Of a stretch of DNA of 64,000 bases, positions 1-11,979 are shown one piece after another. How positions within the stretch are numbered: the stretch's first letter is position 1; each line of letters opens with the position of its first letter. The notes beneath the pieces were generated by a model. That model saw only the letters and a program-made list of their open reading frames with translations, ran no database searches and was not told the DNA's origin. The DNA lies in contig JASKOT010000009.1 of the NCBI GenBank assembly GCA_032158125.1, positions 558,001-622,000 of the forward strand, given 5' to 3'. The stretch is from Papiliotrema nemorosa (Eukaryota; Basidiomycota; Tremellomycetes; Tremellales; Rhynchogastremaceae). Position numbers and translations under genes: made by a program.

Positions 1-349
1 GACTCGAATCTCGCAGCAAGCGGCTTTTTATAGCTCGACTCTCTCGACCCAGTAGCTTTCGTTCATCCTATTTCCCTTGTGTATCATCTTGCATGTCTCA
101 TGCATCCCTTTCACTCGCTGCCAGTATCTCGCTCGCCTATAGACGATGCTAGAATCGTGTGCATGAGCACGCAGACAGGTCAATGATGGTCAAGCGAAAA
201 CCCCATCTCCTTTGGGCATACTTCCCCATTGATCTCCGTCCAGATCAAAGGAGGGCAGAAATACGCTGTCAGGCTGGCCGACGTTTCGAGCGGGCGTTAG
301 GTACTCATCAGAATCACCCTGACTGTATTTGTTTGATCTTGGATGCAGC
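1..349. other. Left-edge intergenic region
   Basis: No coding region is supported here. The stretch is pyrimidine-rich before the first start codon and is probably the promoter and 5' leader of the gene that follows. The first 30 bases carry a T-loop-like word followed by a run of five T, which could be the truncated end of a Pol III gene, but too little is visible to call it. Confidence 0.4.
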
Positions 350-2564
350 ATGTCGGATCTGGGAGACCTTTCCGACTGGCTGAGGCGAGATATTGTGAGT
401 CGCGGCTTTGGATCAAAGCAGGAGGACCAGCTGAACAGACAGATCGTCGCATCGGGTGGGTGGCTAGCGGACATTGTCCCTCTCATCTCGGATGCACTGG
501 GCATTTGGGACATCTTCATTCTATCAGGAGTGTTCATCCTCTCCTGGGTGATGCTACGGATCACCGACTCGCTCACCTCGATGATCTTGGGCTTCACTTT
601 CGACGTCACGATTCCTCTCCAGCACTACAGTAGGTGCTGCCTTGGACGACGGTCGCTCATGCTCTCAGTGAATCCAAATCTCAAGGACGAACACAAAGCT
701 CATCTAGAAGGTTACTGGCCGATTCTCACCTTTGGTACTGGTCTGGAGGCATTATGCTTTTTCATGATACATCCCGACCTATTCACCCTGGTAGTCTGCC
801 TCAAAACGACACTACTGACGACGATATGGCTTGCAAGAAGAGCAGATGGTTCATTCGTGAGTCTGCTGACTGCAATACGCTCTGATGCAACAGCTCACCG
901 AGTCAATGGGAGGGCGGGGTGCACGAGCCAAATCAGCATCCTCTTCTAGATCGACAAGATCCAGCCGACCTAGCAGGGAAGCGGCCGCCGCGAATGAAGC
1001 AAAGTCAGACTCGAAGAAGGAAGAAGAAGAACAGAGAAAGAAGAAGAAGGCAGAAGAGGCCAAAAAGGCGAAGGAACGCAAACCTACTCCGGTAGATCCA
1101 AAATTGGAGAGTCAGAAGAACCCACTCAAACCCACTGGCCAGCACCCTGGAAACATTGATCCAAGCAATTTTAAAGGCGATCTGATGGATATCTATGCTC
1201 CACCTGGTCGAGGACCTCCTATTACAAATGAGAGTAAGACTATCATTGTGGAGGATCAGATCCCCGATTGACAGGCAGATCTTGCGGATGACATACTGGA
1301 CAGGAAGAAACGAGGCTTAAAGGAGATTGAGGGTGAGTTTCTGTTCAGTCATCGTTACGTTGTGGGCTGACATACAGTGCGCGGTTCCGATTCTGACTCG
1401 GATCGACCTGTCAACCCACGTAAACCTGTGCGTGGACAAACCAAGAAGGAACGGCAAACATTCCAAAGACGAGGTTCCGACAGCGCACTATCTGCAGTCC
1501 AGACATCTGGCGAGGAGACTGATGCAAAGCCTGGCTTTTTCGATCGCTTACGAGGCAACAATCGATCCAAAAAGCTTGCCAAGAAGCTGCGTGGTCTCGG
1601 TCAGACTTCACCTATTCTGCAGGATCCTGTCAAGCCAGTCGGACGAAATGCACCCGGTGCCTCAAAGTTCCAGTCTGCGGCCGACTTTGCAAACAATACG
1701 ACGTATATTGACGAGGCGGATGAGTGCTATCAGTTCCCCGTGGAAACTGTAGAGGAGAGTCGAGGTCGACAGGTCCGCCGCAAAATGACTCGAGCCGAGA
1801 AAGCCCGACTGGAAGGAACTGCAGTCTGGGAAAAGGCACTTGGACACGACAGTCTCGACCTGCTCAACCATTACATGAAGAGCAACGGTGTCTATGAGCA
1901 AATCGCCGGTTACGTCATCATGGACATTGTCTGCGAAGAGAACCCCTCGATCGTCCAGAAAATGGTGAATAATCTTCGGCAAGCGTATGAAAAGCAAGAT
2001 TTCAAAGAGTTTCTCAAGCCATATCACTATATCAACGAGAAGAGCTCGGGATGGAGACCCGCTCGCGGCTTCTTTGGTCGTGGGCAGATCCATCGAGACT
2101 ACGGAGGTAAAGTGGACGCTGGAGAAATGGACCAATTCATCTGGCACATGCGTCGTTATGGAGTCGAACCGGGTGCAAGACATGCAATGCTACGAGCTCT
2201 CATGTCACAGACCAAAGAAAAGGATTATTATGGATTAAAGCAACATCTAATGGACGCAGCAGAGGGCAAAGTCGCGACCAACTGGAAGCCACGGACCGGG
2301 GTCAGCAAGCAGGAAATGGATGTCGCCGTTCTGGTCAAAGACTACAGGCGAATGAACAATTTTGCAGGACAGTATCACATCTCTGTGGATGATATAGAAA
2401 AGTGGCAGAAGAGGGTCATGAAGATGATACCGGATCAAAGTGCTTCGAATATGATGCGATTGGCTCGGTGGGGTGTCGAAAGGCCAGAACATGTCGATAT
2501 GGTTCCCCAAATTGTAGCGACCCTAGGGGAGAAACTAAAACTGCCAGTAGGCAGATTCAACTGA
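350..2564 (+). CDS. Unrecognised 682-aa protein with hydrophobic N-terminus and charged linker
   Basis: Five exons join in frame (introns 630-668, 857-893, 1234-1278, 1333-1377) to give 682 residues. Residues about 35-80 and 105-150 hold hydrophobic stretches that look membrane-associated (for example FILSGVFILSWVM and FTLVVCLKTTLLTTIWLA). A Ser/Arg/Lys/Glu-rich low-complexity segment follows, with a run of KEEEEQRKKKKAEEAKKAKE. The last 260 residues form a globular helical region with many Trp, Tyr and Met and no motif I know. The second hydrophobic block is faintly like TB2/DP1/REEP proteins, but I do not trust that. The start at 350 is the first ATG in frame. The 3' neighbour on the same strand is Raptor, 205 bp away; no functional link is evident. 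Probably a lineage-restricted hypothetical protein. Confidence 0.7.
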
Positions 2565-2769
2565 CGCTTTCATACTGAACTGCATAGGCCAGCGTTATGC
2601 CACGGAAACGACTTTGATCTTTTCTCGCTGATGCACGTGGCGGACAGTACTCTCCCCACCTCCTTTGTTGTAGATGAGGGTGAAAGGAGCTATACTGAAG
2701 GCGAACACTTAGCGACAACCAATTTGATCGTAACCCGATCTTCGGTCTTATACTTGTATCGCCGCGCTA

Positions 2770-5700
2770 ATGCAGTCGTCCTCGCTTCCCGTAGGAAACG
2801 TCCAGCCAATCGTAGACAAGACCCTACAGTCGATACGAAACCCCGGTCACGCATCTTTCCAGGCGAATCCCTCGCTTGTGTACTCTACAAGCAGCAGCTG
2901 GGCTACCACAAATGGTTTCTCTTCCCTGTCAGGAGCGATGGCACCCGTCGCTTGGTCCGGTGTGCGTCACCAGATCATCGAAGAAGAACCACCCAAGACC
3001 GCTTCCGCCAAATTAGAGGATCCGAGTGCTAGTGGGTCAAAGAGCGCCTAAAAGTCGTGATTGACTGTATAGGCCACTGCAGTCAAGTTGTTCTTCTGAC
3101 TTGCCTCCATCTGTCGCATGAGATGGCTTTGCGTGATGTAGGTCTATATGCCTGGACGCTGCCACACGTCAAGGATCCTCAAGGCAGCACGATGAAGATT
3201 ATGCGTCGTGAGTATCTCATCGTCACGCTCCCATCCTTGTTCATTGCCTCGCTGCTCTGTCGCCTCGTCGCATCTGGCTCAGACTGTTGGAGATCAGACG
3301 AACGAAGTCAGTCGCGTAATGGCTGATGGCAGATTACTCGCAACAACTTCGCGACCTCAGCCTCAATACTTCTCTCAATGTTCGAGCTGTGAGTCATGAT
3401 ACATAGAGCCTCTTGTCTGACAAGCAGGGGCCGGATCCATCCAGGACGTCGATCCAGCACCACTTGCAAAAAGCTCGATTGGCCGCAGGATTGGAGGGCT
3501 ACATTGCTGTGGTCTACTCGGGTCATGGGATCCAAGAACCTCCAACAGATGCAGGTGAACTGTGGTGCTACGACAAGTCGTTTGAGGAGTGCACTCACGA
3601 TGGAAGCGGGCCATCAGAGTGCGTACAAGACTCGATCTACCATGATCCACAATGATCCCTGATTCTAGATACATTCCTATTCTCCTCTTTGACATGCTCA
3701 CCTGGGCTGGCGCATCTACATGCTATGTTTGGGACTGTCAACATGCCGGACGGTTCATTCGAGCCGCATTGACAGAGGCAGAGGACATAGATACCCAGCT
3801 CCGAGCCGCAGCCGTGCAAAACCCATCGGTAGCAGCTATTCACCCTGCAGTCTACTCGCGAAAACAGATTCATTTCGCTGCATGTGGAGCTCACGAAACC
3901 TTGCCTCGTGTCACCGGCATGCCCGATGACCTCTTCACGGCTTGTCTGATCACTCCGCTACGCATCGCGCTTCTACACCACAACCTGCAGACCTTTCCCT
4001 TGACGACGCGGGATTCCACTCGACAAGTCCAGCGATCAAACGGATACATGACGGCGCTACTCAACTATATGAGTCAAGACTTGAAAGATCGACTGTGGGG
4101 CGAGCTGCAAGCCATATTGCATACTATCGCTTGGCAATCTCTGGACGGGCCAACGTATCAGATGCTGTTCGGCTCGAGCGGAGATGTCGTTTCCGCGTTT
4201 GCCAGCGGTTTCCTGCTGGCGCAACGTGTCATGGGTGCGTATCGTGCCAATCCCGAGTCGATACCTGCCATCCCCTCATCGACAAGTCACTCTCTTTGGA
4301 CCACATGGGACCTGATCCTCGATAATCTATTCGAGCAGCTACCACCGTATTTTGAAGAAGAGGGCGATCAGACGCGATGGGAGAAGGACCTCAAACTCGT
4401 CTCATTCATGGAAGACCAACTCGCCTCGATGCTCGATTCGGATGGTCCATTGTTCGCCGCAGATGTTGGGACTACGTCTCGAACCGGACTTTCCCGACTG
4501 CCCATCATATGTCAAGCCGCCATGACGCCCAAATTTCATCATCGTGCATGTCGAGCTCTTGATCATTGCTTGAGAGACCTCGATATGAGAGGGCTCACTC
4601 ATGCGATACAAGGTGGAGCATTGTCTATAGCCGCACAGCTGCTCTCGCTAGACGACGACCAGCTCGCTCCTCAAATGGTCAGCATATGGTCGTCTCTTGT
4701 TCGACACGAGCAGTGTGTAGCTTCGCTCGCTGCCGCAGGCAGAACAGCGGAAAGACTGACCAGTGTCCCTAGCGTACGGTTCTTCCTTGACGCCCTGGAA
4801 AAGAATCTCAAGCTGGAAGACGATATGCCTGTACAGAGACGAGCGATCTGTCAGACTGCGGCAGTGTTGTCCACCATCGCGAATTACGTATCCGGTCGAG
4901 AGGCACCACGATTCGTCAAACGCACCTTGCAGCTAGGCGCCGAGATGTTGGCCCATGAGCAGGATCTGGTGAGACAATGGGGGGCCTTGATGATTGCCGA
5001 AGTGATGGGATCTATCCGATATGCCGAGGAGGACTTGGGTGGAACCATGGCGACATTGAAGAAGAGGCTGCTGGAGATGACTGATTCCGCAAACGTCGAA
5101 ACGAGAGGCACGGCCATACATGCCTTGGCACAGTGGGTGAGCACGGAAACGGCGCTGGAGATCCTGGATCTCAGGTCCGCGATGGAGCTGGTGCAAACCA
5201 TCTTGCCGAAAGCGTTAATGGAGGGTTCAGACGTTGTCAGGAGGGAAATTATCAAGCTCTTTCACCGTGCGCTCAGCAGTGGCGGCCGATGGACGGTGTT
5301 TGCCCTTTGGATCTATATCTTGGGTACAGCAGACGGGACCCTCTTCGATTCGGTCAAGGAGCCCGTCAAGCAGATTGGTCTGAGCCTCAACATGGGAGAC
5401 GAGCGAAAAATCTTCCTGCGAACTCTGACCAACATGATCAGTATCCTCGACACCATGCGAAACGATCCAAACAAATCGGTAGCTGGACTGGTCAACAAGT
5501 GCATGCAGAAAATCCTCGAGGGACTGCAGGCTTATATGACTAGCACCACGTACGACTCGGCAGTCAGAATCGCCTTTCCTTTGCGTTCAAACTTCCCTTC
5601 GACCATCGAGTGGACGGAGCCTCTGCTGCAGGAGGTGATCCAAGCTGGAAGATACATGGCTAAAGAGTGGCCGCGTCTTAACATTTCCTATACGCTAATT

Positions 5701-7288
5701 CGGCACGAAAATGAGCTATTTGACCGCAGCAAAGTCTCTCTCCAGGCATATCTTGCGGTCAGTGACTCACTGTATGACTATATTGCCTGATCATGTAGGA
5801 GAAGGAGATGCCGCTTTCAAGTCCAGAATGCCTCGATAACGAAAAGAACGGTGGCCGGGACCGAGGATACCAGATGCGTTATCGATCTCTGGAAGATTCT
5901 CTCGTAGTCGCCGAGCAGCAGAGTGAGTGCGTCCTTGCGGAAGACACTGACCAGCAGTCGGAATGCCTTGGCAGTGGGAGATGAAGAACATTTCCTCCCC
6001 GGACCCATGGTCTAGCGTGACGTTTCACAGCTTTCTCAGCACCGTCATGTCTTGCAATAACACTTCTAGCATTCTGTGAGCCGCTCTAGTTCGCTCTCGA
6101 CTGACGAGCAGCATGTGGGATTGGACCTCTTCACGCAAGACCGGCAGCGTGACCCTCGATCTTTCACCAGGGAACGTGATAACTTCTGCCAGATTTGTCA
6201 ACGAGCTATACAGCAGTGTCGTCGTGTTGGCCGAGACAAGTGAGGTTCTTCACGAGCCATGTCGTCGTCCATCAATCTGATATGCAGGTCGAGGAGACGT
6301 CCACGTACTATCAGCACCGTCAGGATCTCCTACCGAGCTGAAGCCCATATCATCCTTCCTCGCGCTCGACATGCGTCGTAGCTTGCCATCGGTACGGTTC
6401 AGGGACAGGAAGCTCGTGACGACGTGGTGGAGACAATCGGGAAAGCTGTGTGCAGGGGGTCCAACCAGTGTCATCAACATGTGGGATTGTCCAGCGGAGC
6501 GATGCTCCCAGGTGGGTCATTCAGACAGATGATCAGCGTTGCTGATGCAGAGATCTTGGATACTGACTCTGACACGAGGCTCACTTCTTTGATCACGGAG
6601 CCCGTGTCAGGCAACATCATCATTGGTGGTTTCGCCGATGGCATGGTCAAGTTATGGGACACACGAACTACTCGCCGGCAACCTCTCTTGGCGTGGGACA
6701 GCAGTTCTCCGAACCTCGAGGAGCGTAATGCCCTGGACCGAGCGGACGTCGAAAGCATAGTCAAACTCGGCGTGACTCTTGGCGAAAGCAAGCATATCAC
6801 TTCTGCATGGTATATCTTACATGTCATGCGGGTGCTAACAGTGCAGCGCAAATGGTTTATTGCGCATCTCTGACTTGCGCAGAGCGAACAGCTCCACTAG
6901 CACCTTGGTGCCTCATGCGGACGGCATCGCGAGCGCTTCCTTTCAAGCTCATTCGGGTCTCATGTCGACAGTCGGAAAAATCGCTTCACGAGACTCGGTT
7001 TCATCATCTGCCAATGTATCTTGGGCGATTCACAGATCAACACTGGGTCGGTTGACTACCGTATCGACCGAGACGTTTAAGCTCGGAAACCCATTCGCCA
7101 GCGCGAACGTCAGTCAGCCTATTTCCAAAGACGCCTTCGTGCCGTACACCACGATTCACAATCTCCGGCCTTTTCTCGGAGTCGGATTTGGAACCGAGTG
7201 CGTCCTAAGAGGCAGTGGGAAGGGTGAAGGCGACGATACGGACTCGGGAAGTTATTCATTCCTCCATAAACAAGCTCGACAGGTGTAG
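2770..7288 (+). CDS. Raptor/Kog1, TORC1 scaffold subunit
   Basis: Eleven exons add up to 4029 nt (1342 aa), with introns 3032-3072, 3208-3332, 3389-3427, 3619-3668, 5758-5798, 5923-5954, 6076-6111, 6240-6287, 6512-6552 and 6810-6846. The N-terminal third is the Raptor caspase-like (RNC) domain: VVYSGHG, then GELWCYDKSFE, YIPILLFDMLTW and YVWDCQHAG, so both the His and the Cys of the vestigial dyad are kept. A long HEAT-type helical region follows. The C-terminal third is WD40-like (ILMWDWTSS, ITSARFVNELYSSVVVL, GNIIIGGFADGMVKLWDTR, NGLLRISDLR). In the family, Raptor presents substrates to TOR kinase at the vacuole. The N-terminus and last blade are divergent, and the 125-nt second intron is long for this genome, so the exon edges near 3030-3340 are the least certain. 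Confidence 0.9.
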
Positions 7289-7440
7289 TATAGCTAGCGG
7301 GTGGACCATATGTATTATCTGTACTCATATCGGAGTGGAGTGGTCGGAGTGTGCCACCAGTCTGCCAATGCGTTTCAAGTGATCCCGAACGGATTTCAGA
7401 CTTTTGACCTCGACGATTGATATGATATAATCCGGGCGGC

Positions 7441-9076
7441 ATGGTGACCATACCTCATTCTAGGCGGTCCTGGCTAGTCATAGCAGCTTTAATCGGCCTG
7501 TGCGCACTTTTCTTGCTGCATACGACTTTACAGCCGAGCTACCCATGGCTGGCGACAGTAGAGCCAAATGTCGGATCCCTACTTTGCTCCTCGGATCCAT
7601 TCGAGGAGGAGTATGGGCGAGATAACCTTCGACTCAGTAGAGCCTATGAAGGTGAGAAGAGCATCACCTCGTCCAGCCACTCACCGTCAGGATCCCAGTT
7701 TCGTCTGAGGCGATTTCTGCAAAAGATGCAAGATGGTCCAGTGACCATATCTGCCATTGGCGGAAGCGGTTGGTCCCAACCTGCACCGTGCAGCTGATCC
7801 CAGTGACCAAAGGTCATCAAGTCAATGCCGACGAGATATGGTTCTACAAGCTTGGAGAGTGGTTCAAAGAGATGTTTCATCCCGAAATCACCCTCGTCAA
7901 TGGTGCTGCCCCGGCTACAGGTTCCGACTACTTTTCATTCTGTTTCCCCTTGCACATCTCCCTACAGTCGGATTTGGTCCTCATCGAACTGGCAATCAAT
8001 GATGAAGGGATACTGGAGCACATTGAGAATATGGAAAACCTGCTCAGAGGTCTGTTGGATCTGCCAAACAAGCCTGCAGTGGTGCTTGTCGAGGCCATCG
8101 CTTTCAGTACCGGTGGTATGGGAGGAGGTGGAGGAAGGATGCATCTGTAAGTCAAAGGGTATTGTGATACTGATACCAGTCCCGTTGCACAATACTACGA
8201 TGTCCCCGTCATCAAGTGAGTGAAGGGACACGACAGGAGCTAATATAGTCAACGGCATCCGCTGGTGAACCACTTTGCTAGACACCCAGAACTCGTCAAG
8301 CCATACTTTTCCTCAGAGTACGGCACTATCCTGGCGCATGCTGACTGTAGTTGGTGGGGCAACCCGGACACTCGCCATATGAATGCCCATGGACATCGGG
8401 ATCTCGGTCGACTGATAGCGAGCATGATACGTGACATGGCATGTGCACCGCCCACCTCGACAGGCACACGGTCTTTGGACGAGCCTGCGATATGGATGCA
8501 GCCTGAAGAATACGGTCAATTGCCTCGATTGCGAGTACTACAAGGCTGGGATCCAAATCTCGAACACGTCGTGCCGCCATTCCATCCTACGTGCATGTCC
8601 ACACGGTCAAAGATACCAGAGTACAACTTGACTGCGATCTCTGCTCGAGGATGGGACCATTGGGTTCATCCGGATTTCCAGGACAAACCCTACCTCTTGG
8701 CCCGCAAACCTGGATCCGTTGTGACATTCCGCCTAGCGACGAGTGTGGGAGTAGTCAAGATGTACTCGCTCAAAAGCAGGAGCTTTGGGTTGGGATCGGT
8801 GGAGTGCTGGGCGGATGATGAGAGGAGTAGAGCTGTGCGGATAGATGGATACTGGGATAAAGATCCGTAAGATGCCGCAAATCTCCCTTGCACTGACAGC
8901 AGGAATATCGGCCGCTTTGAGACTATACGGAGCGATCTGTCGCCCGGTGATCATGATATCACATGCGAGTTGTTGGACGAAACGAACGATCCCGACGGGG
9001 GAACTGAATTCCGGATCATATCTGTCATGAGGTGAGTTGCGTTTCAAAGCATTAGTAGCTGACATCCAGTGTCTGA
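7441..9076 (+). CDS. Membrane-anchored SGNH/GDSL-type hydrolase
   Basis: Six exons (introns 7769-7803, 8147-8179, 8216-8248, 8867-8902, 9032-9069) give 486 aa. Residues about 10-27 form one hydrophobic segment after SRR (WLVIAALIGLCALFLLH), as in a type II signal anchor. Hydrolase blocks are visible in order: GGSVTKGH (nucleophile Ser block), a Gly block with NGAAPATGSDYF, ELAIND (Asn block) and DTRHMNAHGH (Asp/His block). Proteins of this shape in basidiomycete yeasts are usually secretory-pathway esterases or deacetylases of surface polysaccharide; the substrate here is inferred only. The final exon codes only two residues plus the stop, so the 3' end is less certain. Confidence 0.75.
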
Positions 9077-9695
9077 TCTACCATTGCCAACATTCCATAC
9101 TTTTTGTACTACCATGCATGTCATAGATGCTCCAGCTCCTCTGCGTGCTACAGTCCCGATCGATGCGCGAACGCAATCGAAGTTATATGGTCAAGTCCCC
9201 GTGCAGATCCGAGCGGGTCGAAGAACCGAGCTGTCGATACAACGTAGGGTCGAGAGATGTGCATGCGCCCTGGTATTCGTGAATTTCGTGATCGCGTGTC
9301 GTATATTGTGCGTGGTATAGTAATTCGTGCTGTCTTTCAATACCAGCGCAGAGAATGCACATCGCTTGACTCACAACCGAAATAATCCCAAGAAAAGTCT
9401 TCCCCTTCCTCATCACAATGGTCACCTCTCCTCGATGAATCTATGCCTTCCTCTGCTATTCATGACGACCACCACTTGATCTTTTCCCATTGCTGGTCCG
9501 TCTAATCGAGCAGCGCGTTGAGTATGGTCCGATCCTGGCCGAGCGGGACATGGAAAGGCGACAACGACGACTGCGCCCAAAAACGTCGCTGTGAAAAGCC
9601 TCGAGAGCATTGACCGTTGATTCGGCGCAAAGTATTTCAACAGCAACGGCGCCATGTTTTTGTTGTAGAAGTGAAAGAGGTGAATAGGCAGCAAT
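9077..9695. other. Intergenic, convergent 3' region
   Basis: The region lies between the 3' ends of the SGNH gene and thymidylate kinase. The open frames here are short, lack recognisable motifs and have no good splice partners. I see no RNA gene or repeat. Confidence 0.5.
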
Positions 9696-10440
9696 TCATT
9701 GGTTCGAGTTTTGCCATAATTGTCCATGGGACGACTGCGCGCCTACCGCTTGAACAACTTGCCAAATGTGCGCGCCTATTTCTTCTATACTACCCGAAGC
9801 ATCAATGTCCCTCCACGATTCGTGTCCATGCACTTCCCTCATCTTATCTCTGACCTTGACAAACTGCTCTCGGACTCGTTGTTGTATTTCCACTTTTTCA
9901 TATCGCTCGGTACCGTATGCAGCTCTTTGCGAGGCGATCTCCGGCGGCAAGGTGAGAAAGAGCGTCACGTCGGGCAGTGGGAGCCCCTTGTCTGGATTCA
10001 AGCAGTAATCAAAATCCAGTCCCTACAGTCAGACAGCGTCGAGCGGACGTCCTCACTTTGGCAGCAGAGAAGGCTATACCGGAAAAGGCGTATCGATCTG
10101 CTATCACGTCGATGCCACTTTGCAAATCACGTTGAATGGATGCACTGTCATGAGCTCGTGATGAATCTTCCACCTACACAGTCTCCCATCGGTTCGCGCT
10201 GAATAGCAGATGGACAGCATTATCATCCAGCTCCTCTGCGTTTTGTAAATATGCATCGATCATCTTCCCTATCGCGGTCGTTCTGTCTAAACTCAGCATT
10301 GGTCGAAAGTGACACTCACCTGGGAATTTCCGCACGACTGCCTTGCCGCCATTCTCGTTGATTTTTTTGGCCAGATTATCGACTTGGGTGGATTTGCCCG
10401 ACCTATCGAGACCTTCGAACACGATGAACCTGCCTCTCAT
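9696..10440 (-). CDS. Thymidylate kinase (dTMP kinase)
   Basis: Four exons (introns 10287-10319, 10145-10177, 10023-10056) give 214 aa, the normal family length. It phosphorylates dTMP to dTDP for DNA synthesis. The P-loop EGLDRSGKSTQ lies near the N-terminus, followed by DRTTAIGKMI, the LLFSANRWE motif and DRYAFSGIAFSAAKG, which is the dTMP-binding DRY segment. The chosen start (MRGRFIVFEG) matches where the family begins. The frame stays open about 44 codons upstream, so a longer N-terminus cannot be excluded. It is divergent from lipoyl synthase, with 238 bp between start codons. Confidence 0.93.
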
Positions 10441-10678
10441 CTTGCTATTATCCCTTGAGCAGTGCATCTCCCATCTCGACGCGTCCTTTGACAGGGGGGT
10501 GTCGAGATGAGCGGCCATGTCCGCCTCGCGAGGGAGAGATCGGCTATGAATTTCCAACAATTCACGGCCCATTGGGTGCCATTCCGTCCTCGTTGTTTTC
10601 CACTTTTACAAAGACGTCTTATACATCCCCCCATCGATTCGATCTTATACCCATCTCAGCATCGAACACCCATACACC

Positions 10679-11954
10679 ATGTTTCCACGAAGAGCCGTCC
10701 AAGCAAGCTCGTCGACGCTGCGCTCGACGCTTGAAATCAGTCGATCATTGGCGACCACGGTGGCGACCCCACCTCCACCATCCGACCCATCTTCTTCTCG
10801 GCGCAAGATATTGGACGATGGGTTGACGTTTGGCGATTTTGTATCTGGTGAACCCATTGCCGATCGTGTGACACTGGGCAACACGCAACAGTGAGTTGAC
10901 AAAGCTCCACTGCGCTGATCCCCAGACCTCGATTGCCCTCATTCCTGAAACACCCCATCCCCACTGGCGCATCTTACAGCGGCATCAAGAAGGACCTTCG
11001 AGGGCTGGGCTTGCATACGGTTTGTGAGGAGGCGAAATGTCCCAACATTGGAGAGTGCTGGGGCGGCGGTAAAGGCAATGCGACGGCGACCATCATGGTG
11101 CGTTGACCCCGATAGACTGGCGCTCATCTCTAGCTTATGGGAGATCAATGCACACGAGGGTGTCGATTCTGTTCAGTCAAAACATCACGCGCTCCTCCTC
11201 CTCTCGACATACATGAACCAGAAAACACCGCAGAGGCGATCAGCCGGTGGGGTTTAGGCTACATTGTGTTGACCAGTGTGGATCGAGACGATCTGGTGGA
11301 TGGCGGAGCGGCACATATCGCCTCTACCATTAGCAAAATCAAACAAAAGGCACCTTCTATACTCGTCGAGGCGCTCACACCTGATTTTGCCAACAAGGGA
11401 GTAGAGGCCGTACATGCTGTCGCTTCGTCAGGTTTGGACGTGTTTGCGCACAATGTGGAAACCGTGGAAAGGTGTACACCGTTTGTTCGAGATCGACGTG
11501 CCGGATTCCAGCAGAGTCTGAGGGTGTTGGAAGAGGCCAAAAAGGGTGCCGTGGCAGCCGGGAAGGAGATTTTGACCAAGACGAGTATCATGTTGGGAGT
11601 CGGTGAGCGTGGAGATGAGATCGAGGAGGCTCTCAGACGTGAGTTGTCCCTGCACGTCCACGACTGACGCCAGAATTACGAGCATCCGATGTCGATGTGG
11701 TGACTTTTGGTCAATATATGCGACCGACAAAGAAACACATGAAGGTCGACCGTTATGTCCAGCCAGAAGAGTTTGCACATTGGAAACGGGTCGCCGAAGA
11801 CATGGGCTTCCTCTACGTGGCAAGCGGTCCCCTTGTTCGATCGAGTTATAAAGCTGGCGAATTCTTCATCGAGAATGTTCTCAAAAAGCGACGAGCGGCT
11901 GCTGCGTCGCTCGCTACAGCGCAGATGGCTTCCACAGAATCAGTTGTATCATAA
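10679..11954 (+). CDS. Lipoyl synthase, mitochondrial
   Basis: Four exons (introns 10891-10925, 11098-11133, 11639-11673) give 389 aa. It is a radical SAM enzyme that inserts two sulfurs into octanoyl-protein to make the lipoyl cofactor of pyruvate and 2-oxoglutarate dehydrogenases. [12 protein letters not shown] supplies the auxiliary Fe-S cluster and CTRGCRFC the radical SAM cluster; [15 protein letters not shown] and [13 protein letters not shown] are family signatures. The first 25 residues ([16 protein letters not shown]...) are basic and Ser-rich like a mitochondrial presequence. Confidence 0.95.
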
Positions 11955-11979
11955 CTCGTATGCATTCATTGATTATTCG

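Noticed and set aside
1..32. Possible 3' end of a tRNA with a T-run terminator at the left edge
   Set aside because: Only a T-loop-like word and TTTTT are visible; the rest is outside the window, so it cannot be folded.
1377..2183. Antisense frame of 173 codons over the first gene
   Set aside because: It is a shadow of the coding strand; the sense frame has consistent splice sites.
9069..9320. Short plus-strand frame after the SGNH gene
   Set aside because: It begins inside the last SGNH intron/exon junction and shows no motif or coding pattern.
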